The notes under the pieces: generated by a model
What the model saw: the letters and a program-made list of their open reading frames with translations, nothing else
Database searches by the model: none
What the model was told of the DNA's origin: nothing
Made by a program: the position numbers and the translations under genes
NCBI GenBank assembly: GCA_023382055.1
Contig: JAMCQN010000083.1
Coordinates: 1-34,584 of the forward strand
DNA: 34,584 nucleotides
Origin: Chloroflexota bacterium
Lineage (GTDB): Bacteria > Chloroflexota > Anaerolineae > J036 > Brachytrichaceae
Direction of reading: 5' to 3'
Shown here: in pieces, positions 30,510 to 34,584 of the stretch
Position numbering within the stretch: the first letter of the stretch is position 1
How the letters are laid out: each line of letters begins with the position of its first letter

Positions 30510-31118
30510 CTACGGTGCGGGTGTCGCCTGTACTGATGGCTGCGGTATAGGAGTTACGGGCGTCGCGGATTTCCCTGTATCGGGTGTGAGGCTCGGCGTC
30601 GACCCGTGCGACAGCCCCGCCAACGCGTTGCCAGCCGACTCGACCCGGGCGCTCACAGACTGATACAACGCGGCCAGGTCGCCCGGATTGACTGCCGGCT
30701 GGCTGGAGAGCATATCCAGCGCCCGCTGGTCTGCGGCGCGCAACTCAGCGACCAGGTCATGGAACGGCGCTTGCACCGCGCGCATGCTCTCCGGGTACAG
30801 GAACGAATCGAACTGACCTGCGCCGACTTCCAGGCGCGCCACGATCCGTTTTACAGCATCATGATCGAGCGACACTGATGTCTGGGCATCCTGCAGCAGC
30901 CTGGTCAGCGCGCCCAGGTCAGTCTGCACATCTGCCAGCATGGTCGCCAGCGCGCGCTGCGCCGCAGCGGGTTCCAGCGCCGTCGCAGCGCTGGTGGGAA
31001 GCGGGACCGGCGTCACACGTGCGGTGGCTGTGGGGCGTGGCGTGGGCGCGACCGTTGCGGTTGGCGCAGGCAAGGGGGTTGGACTGCTGCACGCTGCCAG
31101 CGCCAGCAGTGTCACCAT
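30510..31118 (-). CDS. Lipoprotein with Pro/Thr-rich linker, 5' end uncertain
   Basis: A lipobox LLALAAC followed by SSPTPLPAPTATVAPTP marks a lipoprotein with a Pro/Thr linker. The rest (about 130 residues) is helical: RALATMLADVQTDLGALTRL, a Ser/Asp-rich helix pair, then a second Pro/Thr end. Function unknown. ATG 31118 gives only MVTLLALAAC, lacking basic residues. In frame upstream are LKRGIAA, the expected n-region, after GTT instead of a start codon. The frame then stays open through two palindromes up to 31442; ATG 31214 would also give a long, basic n-region. I list the shortest support; the true start may be at about 31140 or 31214. Palindromes at 31160-31194 and 31290-31322 crowd this 5' end. 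Confidence 0.6.
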   Translation of the reverse strand: MVTLLALAACSSPTPLPAPTATVAPTPRPTATARVTPVPLPTSAATALEPAAAQRALATMLADVQTDLGALTRLLQDAQTSVSLDHDAVKRIVARLEVGAGQFDSFLYPESMRAVQAPFHDLVAELRAADQRALDMLSSQPAVNPGDLAALYQSVSARVESAGNALAGLSHGSTPSLTPDTGKSATPVTPIPQPSVQATPAP

Positions 31119-31159
31119 GGCCGCAATGCCGCGCTTTAGAACCTGTCCCGTCCGGCGCT

Positions 31160-31194
31160 CCGATGTCCGACATCTCCGAGATGTCAGACACCGG
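31160..31194. repeat. 16-bp palindrome with 3-nt loop upstream of the lipoprotein
   Basis: Arms 31160-31175 and 31179-31194, loop CCG. Two of 16 positions do not pair as DNA, but in RNA transcribed from the minus strand both become G-U pairs. Same family as 12547 and 19918 by stem length and loop. Confidence 0.8.
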
Positions 31195-31289
31195 TCGGAA
31201 TACGCGCCCATCCCTGCCGTCGGTAAGTTCTTTACGCATGCTCGAAGCCCCGTCTCGGATTCCGTTGGCGAAACTGGTTTCGAGAACCC

Positions 31290-31322
31290 AGACTCCCGGA
31301 ATCTCCGTGATTCCGGGAGTCT
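31290..31322. repeat. Perfect 14-bp palindrome, loop TCCGT
   Basis: AGACTCCCGGAATC (31290-31303) and GATTCCGGGAGTCT (31309-31322). The core CCCGGAATC is shared with the palindrome arms at 11665 and 12547. Confidence 0.85.
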
Positions 31323-31431
31323 ATACGCGATCATCGACGACCCAACAGAATCCATCTCCGGGCGTCTTTGCCGAAGCCCGGCCCGGGGACGGGCTGCTGA
31401 GCGTATCAGTAACTTGTCGGACAACCTGCTG

Positions 31432-34125
31432 CTACTCCTCAAACAGGCTCTCTCCGCGCGACAGTCTGTGCGCGATCTGGTAGGTCTGGCCTTGCGCGCG
31501 CATGGTGGGAGCGTGCGCGGCGAGATAACGCGCCGCCGCCACCAGGGTATGTATCGCTTCCGGTGTGCCCTTCAGCAGATCGTATTGCTGGAAGGCCGCC
31601 TCGATCGACTGGATGGTATGGAAGTCGCGATCCTCGCGCAGGAGCAGCCTGCCCAGCATCGCCAGCAGCTCGCTTGCATTGCCATCGCTGTACAGATAAC
31701 GCGCGACCAGATCGCCCGCTTCATTCACCTGCTGCTGCCGGTTCAGCAATGTGGGCAGCTCCGCCAGGGAGCCGGCCGGGTTAACCTGTCCATTCGGAAC
31801 CGGCAGGCGCGCCGCCGGCACGTTCAGGAATCGATCCAGGTAAATGCTCATCGCCGCGTCGAATACCCCGCGCAGCAGATCGGGCGAGGCCACGCGCCGC
31901 AGCCCCTGGTGCACGGCGTTGGCAAACGTGAAGGTGTGCAGCGCCGTATCCCAGTCACCGAACTCGTTGCTGGTGTGGAAGCGCGCGATGCGCAGCGCCG
32001 CGGCGTAAGCGACTGCGCCGGCCAACTCGTCCATCGGCGCGCCGGCGCGCAACGCGCCCAGCAGCGCATCGATGATTGCCTGCGGGTTGTCCTCCAGCAG
32101 CAGCGCAACCAGGCCGGCGCGCCCCGCCCAACCCCGCGCGGCGCGGCCCTGCTCCAGCGCCGCGGGCAACTGCTCGAACGCGCTATCCAGAAGGGCAATC
32201 AGGTCGATGGGGTTGCGCCAGGCGTTCGATTCCTCCATGCGGCTGGCGCCGGCGTAGCCCGCGGCCAGGCTCGATAGCACCGTCTCGGCGCGCTCCAGCT
32301 GCCAACCGGCGATGTCGAGCGCCTGCAGCGCCTTGTTGGTAAAGTCCAGCGGATGGCCGATCTGGATGTAGCGGTGATCGGTGACCGCCGCGAAAAGCAT
32401 GTCAGCCAACCGGCGGTGATCGGCCCCTGCGCGCACCGCCGATACGATGCAGCGTTCCGCGCCTTCCGAGTCGCGCACCTCCACGAACTGGCGCAGCCAG
32501 CGCTTCAAGGTCGGCAGGTCGGACGCGGCGCCGGGCAGCGGATGCACCGAAAAGCGCGTCGGCATCCCGTCGCAGTCGCGCGCCACCGCCGACAGCCCGT
32601 GATAAAGCGCGCGGGAGCGGTCTTCCGGCGCAAGGCGCGGCAGCAGCTTCATCATGCAGGTCAGGATGGTCAAGCCCTGTCCCCAGCCGGCCTGGCGCTG
32701 ATGGGCGCCGAAATCCAGGCCGATTCGGAACGGCTCGATCGCGCTGTCGGGGACCACCAGGTGCACGGGGATGCGGATGGTGCGCGAGTGGTCGGCGATC
32801 GAGCGGCTGATGGCCTGGCGTATCCACCAGGTCGCGTAGGTGCTGAACTTGAACCCGCGCCACGAATAGAACTTCTCGGTCGCGCGCAGCAGCCCCACAT
32901 TGCCTTCCTGGATCAGATCCAGGAAAGAAATGCCGCGTCCCAGGTAACGCTTGGCGATGCTGACCACCAGGCGCAGGTTGGCGCGGATGAGCGACTGGCG
33001 CGTTTCTTCTGCGCGCCGACGTATGTCGGCCAGGTGGTCGTCGCTTAAATCTTTGCTCGTCATCCATGCAAGCGCCTCATCCCACTCCGGCAGCTCGACG
33101 GCGAGTGCGCCGTCGTCGATGTTGGCGAGATGCTCGGCCAGGCGATCCACAAAGGCCGGCGGCAGCACGATGGCGGAGAGCACGACCTCGAAGAGCGGCT
33201 TGCTGATTTTCTCGACCGTCTGGTCCTGGCCCCAACCCAGTTCGCGCAGGTACTGCTGCATATAAGCCGGCGAGACATCCATGTAGGAGAAAGGCATCCG
33301 GCGCGCCTCGGACAGGTTTTCGGCTAGGCGGGGCGGCGTGGCTTTGCGCAGCGCGCATTCCTCGACGACCGTCCGCCACTCATCGGTGAGGTGGGCGTAA
33401 GCCACTCCCCACAGGCTCATACCCGCTTCGTCGCCGATCTTCATCAGCCTGGGCAGCAACTGTTCGGCGCTGAAGGTGGCGCAGGTGCGCAACTCCTGAT
33501 CGGCTGTCAGGAGGGGCGTGGCGCTGATCTCGCGCAGGTACATGCGCACCGGGTCATCGCCCTCGGCCTGATCGACGGCGGCCAGGCGGCGCGTATCGAG
33601 ATCCGACAGGTCCTCAAGCGCCTCATCCTCATCTTCGCCCTCGGCCAGGGCATAGGCAGCGGCAAGTTCCGCCTCGTCGTCATCCGAATCTGCCCCGCTA
33701 TCCAGCAGAGCAATCACCGACTTCGCGATGACGAGCGGGATGTTGCGTTCCAGGCCGTCGCGCAAGCGGCGGCGCTGATGAGCGCGCACATCGGCGCGCG
33801 GGGTGACGTCCACCCACACCTCGCCGTCCTTTATCACCGTGGGGAACGAGCGCACATCATCGGCCCACAGGTCGAAGGCGCCGCCGCTGGCAAGGTCAAA
33901 GCGCGCGTGATGCCAGTGGCAGGTCAGGATACCGTCCTTCACCGAACCGCGTTGCAGGGGGAACCCCATGTGCGGGCAACGGTTATCCACGGCAAACACG
34001 TGACCGCCGCTATAAAACACGGCCACGTCGTTGCCTTTGGCGTTGATCACCACACAGCAGCGGTTCTGCAAATCACTCAGCGCGCCCACGCGCACCAGCG
34101 CCTTATCCATTACAGCTTCACTCAT
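31432..34125 (-). CDS. Rieske protein with sigma-70 regions 1.2-2 embedded in frame
   Basis: One 897-residue open frame. Residues ~1-110 are a Rieske [2Fe-2S] domain (CPH at 50-52, CHWH at 69-72). Residues ~111-145 ([20 protein letters not shown]) continue a Rieske-family protein I recognise, which resumes at ~460 ([11 protein letters not shown]) with a long helical part to the end, including [20 protein letters not shown] and [20 protein letters not shown]. Between them lie ~315 residues of a primary-type sigma-70: acidic linker, region 1.2 ([10 protein letters not shown], ~191-200), a non-conserved stretch, and region 2 ([52 protein letters not shown]). It stops after TIRIPVHL; regions 3 and 4 are missing. 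ATG 34125 has GGAGGT 6 nt upstream. Either a real nested fusion or an assembly or recombination chimera. Confidence 0.8.
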   Translation of the reverse strand: MSEAVMDKALVRVGALSDLQNRCCVVINAKGNDVAVFYSGGHVFAVDNRCPHMGFPLQRGSVKDGILTCHWHHARFDLASGGAFDLWADDVRSFPTVIKDGEVWVDVTPRADVRAHQRRRLRDGLERNIPLVIAKSVIALLDSGADSDDDEAELAAAYALAEGEDEDEALEDLSDLDTRRLAAVDQAEGDDPVRMYLREISATPLLTADQELRTCATFSAEQLLPRLMKIGDEAGMSLWGVAYAHLTDEWRTVVEECALRKATPPRLAENLSEARRMPFSYMDVSPAYMQQYLRELGWGQDQTVEKISKPLFEVVLSAIVLPPAFVDRLAEHLANIDDGALAVELPEWDEALAWMTSKDLSDDHLADIRRRAEETRQSLIRANLRLVVSIAKRYLGRGISFLDLIQEGNVGLLRATEKFYSWRGFKFSTYATWWIRQAISRSIADHSRTIRIPVHLVVPDSAIEPFRIGLDFGAHQRQAGWGQGLTILTCMMKLLPRLAPEDRSRALYHGLSAVARDCDGMPTRFSVHPLPGAASDLPTLKRWLRQFVEVRDSEGAERCIVSAVRAGADHRRLADMLFAAVTDHRYIQIGHPLDFTNKALQALDIAGWQLERAETVLSSLAAGYAGASRMEESNAWRNPIDLIALLDSAFEQLPAALEQGRAARGWAGRAGLVALLLEDNPQAIIDALLGALRAGAPMDELAGAVAYAAALRIARFHTSNEFGDWDTALHTFTFANAVHQGLRRVASPDLLRGVFDAAMSIYLDRFLNVPAARLPVPNGQVNPAGSLAELPTLLNRQQQVNEAGDLVARYLYSDGNASELLAMLGRLLLREDRDFHTIQSIEAAFQQYDLLKGTPEAIHTLVAAARYLAAHAPTMRAQGQTYQIAHRLSRGESLFEE

Positions 34126-34190
34126 GACACAACCTCCAATTTCTGGTCCATATTAACTTGTGGCATTGGGTCTGCGGCGGTGTGTTCGTT

Positions 34191-34294
34191 CCATTGTAGC
34201 GCCATGGACGAGCTGCTTAAGATAATGGCTCGGATAACATCCAGTTTTTCCCCCATTCGATCAGTCGTGTGATGACCGGGTTGTCTTCATCCAT
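34191..34294 (-). pseudogene. N-terminal remnant resembling aminoglycoside 6-adenylyltransferase
   Basis: From ATG 34294 the minus strand reads MDEDNPVITRLIEWG, then at a G5/A5 run the frame shifts by one and continues EKLDVIRAIILSSSSMALQ. The V-T-x-L-I-E-W-G ... I-R-A-x-x-L-x-S-S pattern is like the N-terminus of streptomycin (aminoglycoside 6-) adenylyltransferases. Unshifted translation stops after about 25 codons. Only about 35 residues remain and no nucleotidyltransferase active site is present. Recognition is by eye; confidence is limited. Confidence 0.4.
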
Positions 34295-34426
34295 TCCGCT
34301 CGACCCTTCCTGCTGCCAAACAGTTTATATAGACAGCCTTTCCCGCAACAGCAATATGCAATGCCACTTAACCTTCGTGAGTTTCATAACCCGTCGTTAC
34401 TCACTAGTACTACTTTGTCACAGGAC

Positions 34427-34432
34427 TAAACT
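34427..34432 (+). promoter_or_regulatory. -10 box TAAACT in front of the transposase ATG (leaderless)
   Basis: TAAACT ends 6 nt before ATG 34439; no Shine-Dalgarno. Confidence 0.35.
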
Positions 34433-34438
34433 GGCAGC

Positions 34439-34584
34439 ATGGGTACCGTAGGGAAACGAATGGCACATGCGCCAGAAGAACCTCTGGCCGAGTTGGTGAC
34501 GTTTTTGAACAAGGTGGGAATCGAGTTTGGAGACAAACGCCGAGACCGCTCGATGGAACGCTACGTCGCGTAGCGGGTCTGTTG
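34439..34584 (+). mobile_element. N-terminus of an IS701-like DDE transposase, truncated by the window
   Basis: From ATG 34439 the frame reads PEEPLAELVTFLNKVGIEFG, then RRDRSMERYVA and a TAG at 34571. In IS701-family transposases this position reads R-Y-V-x-G-L-L; here GGTCTGTTG (G-L-L) follows in another frame after about 5 extra bases (TAGCG), so the copy seems frameshifted. The window ends right there, typical of contigs that break in repeated IS copies. The DDE domain is not visible, so the family is tentative. Confidence 0.55.

Larger units (their letters stand above)
34126..34438. other. 313-bp region with an antibiotic-nucleotidyltransferase-like remnant and transposon flank
   Basis: Contains the Shine-Dalgarno of the Rieske gene, the gene remnant at 34191-34294 and about 140 bp more AT-rich than average leading to the transposase start. 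No terminal inverted repeat could be identified with confidence. I see no RNA gene. Confidence 0.5.

Noticed and set aside
34269..34451. Small + strand frame of 60 codons near the right end
   Set aside because: No start signal, Ser/Cys-rich random composition, overlaps the transposase start and the resistance-gene-like remnant.

Overview
The window is a GC-rich bacterial chromosomal segment, most likely a contig from a metagenome or draft assembly. The gene families suggest Chloroflexota: large multi-pass GT-C glycosyltransferases, two L,D-transpeptidases, PA14/CARDB exported proteins, a Rieske protein with a long helical C-terminus, many intergenic palindromes and several apparently leaderless promoters. 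That placement is inference; there is no rRNA or other marker gene here. I saw no tRNA, rRNA or CRISPR array.

Layout. 1-121 is an exact copy of 1386-1506, so the smc gene at the left edge is cut by a chimeric join. 0.9-8 kb holds a UbiA-type prenyltransferase, an L,D-transpeptidase, a tandem array of hairpin units, two paralogous M23-like exported proteins (one with PA14 and CARDB domains) and recF. 8-12.5 kb holds a very large GH13 protein and a NIF3-family protein. 12.5-14.9 kb is a decay zone: an internally deleted Uma2 gene and two acetyltransferase remnants bracket two AT-richer exported-protein genes. 14.9-18.5 kb has a tight run DUF488-DUF488-putative dual-OB protein, followed by a glycogen-synthase-like GT-B enzyme that carries an in-frame palindromic repeat. 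18.5-22.5 kb has rfbC, a methyltransferase, a Tat-exported L,D-transpeptidase and a class V aminotransferase. 22.7-27.7 kb has two GT-C membrane proteins, a broken glycosyltransferase, hpt and a nitrilase-family amidase. 27.9-31.2 kb has a RelE-type toxin-antitoxin pair, a two-repeat surface protein with an orphan duplicated tail, and a lipoprotein. 31.4-34.1 kb encodes a Rieske protein with sigma-70 regions 1.2-2 embedded in frame. The right edge is a truncated transposase.

Themes. (1) Envelope work: two L,D-transpeptidases, two M23-like proteins, surface protein, lipoprotein, rfbC and GT-C enzymes point to cell-wall and surface-glycan building. (2) The GH13 protein and the glycogen-synthase-like enzyme suggest alpha-glucan metabolism. 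(3) Seven start codons have a TAnnnT -10 box ending 6 or 7 nt upstream, so transcription would begin at or next to the ATG. (4) At least seven gene fragments are visible, several with the two ends kept and the middle lost. (5) Several families of palindromes sit between genes, and one lies inside a gene.

The most unusual object is the Rieske/sigma-70/Rieske open frame. It needs read-level checking because the same contig has a proven chimeric edge.
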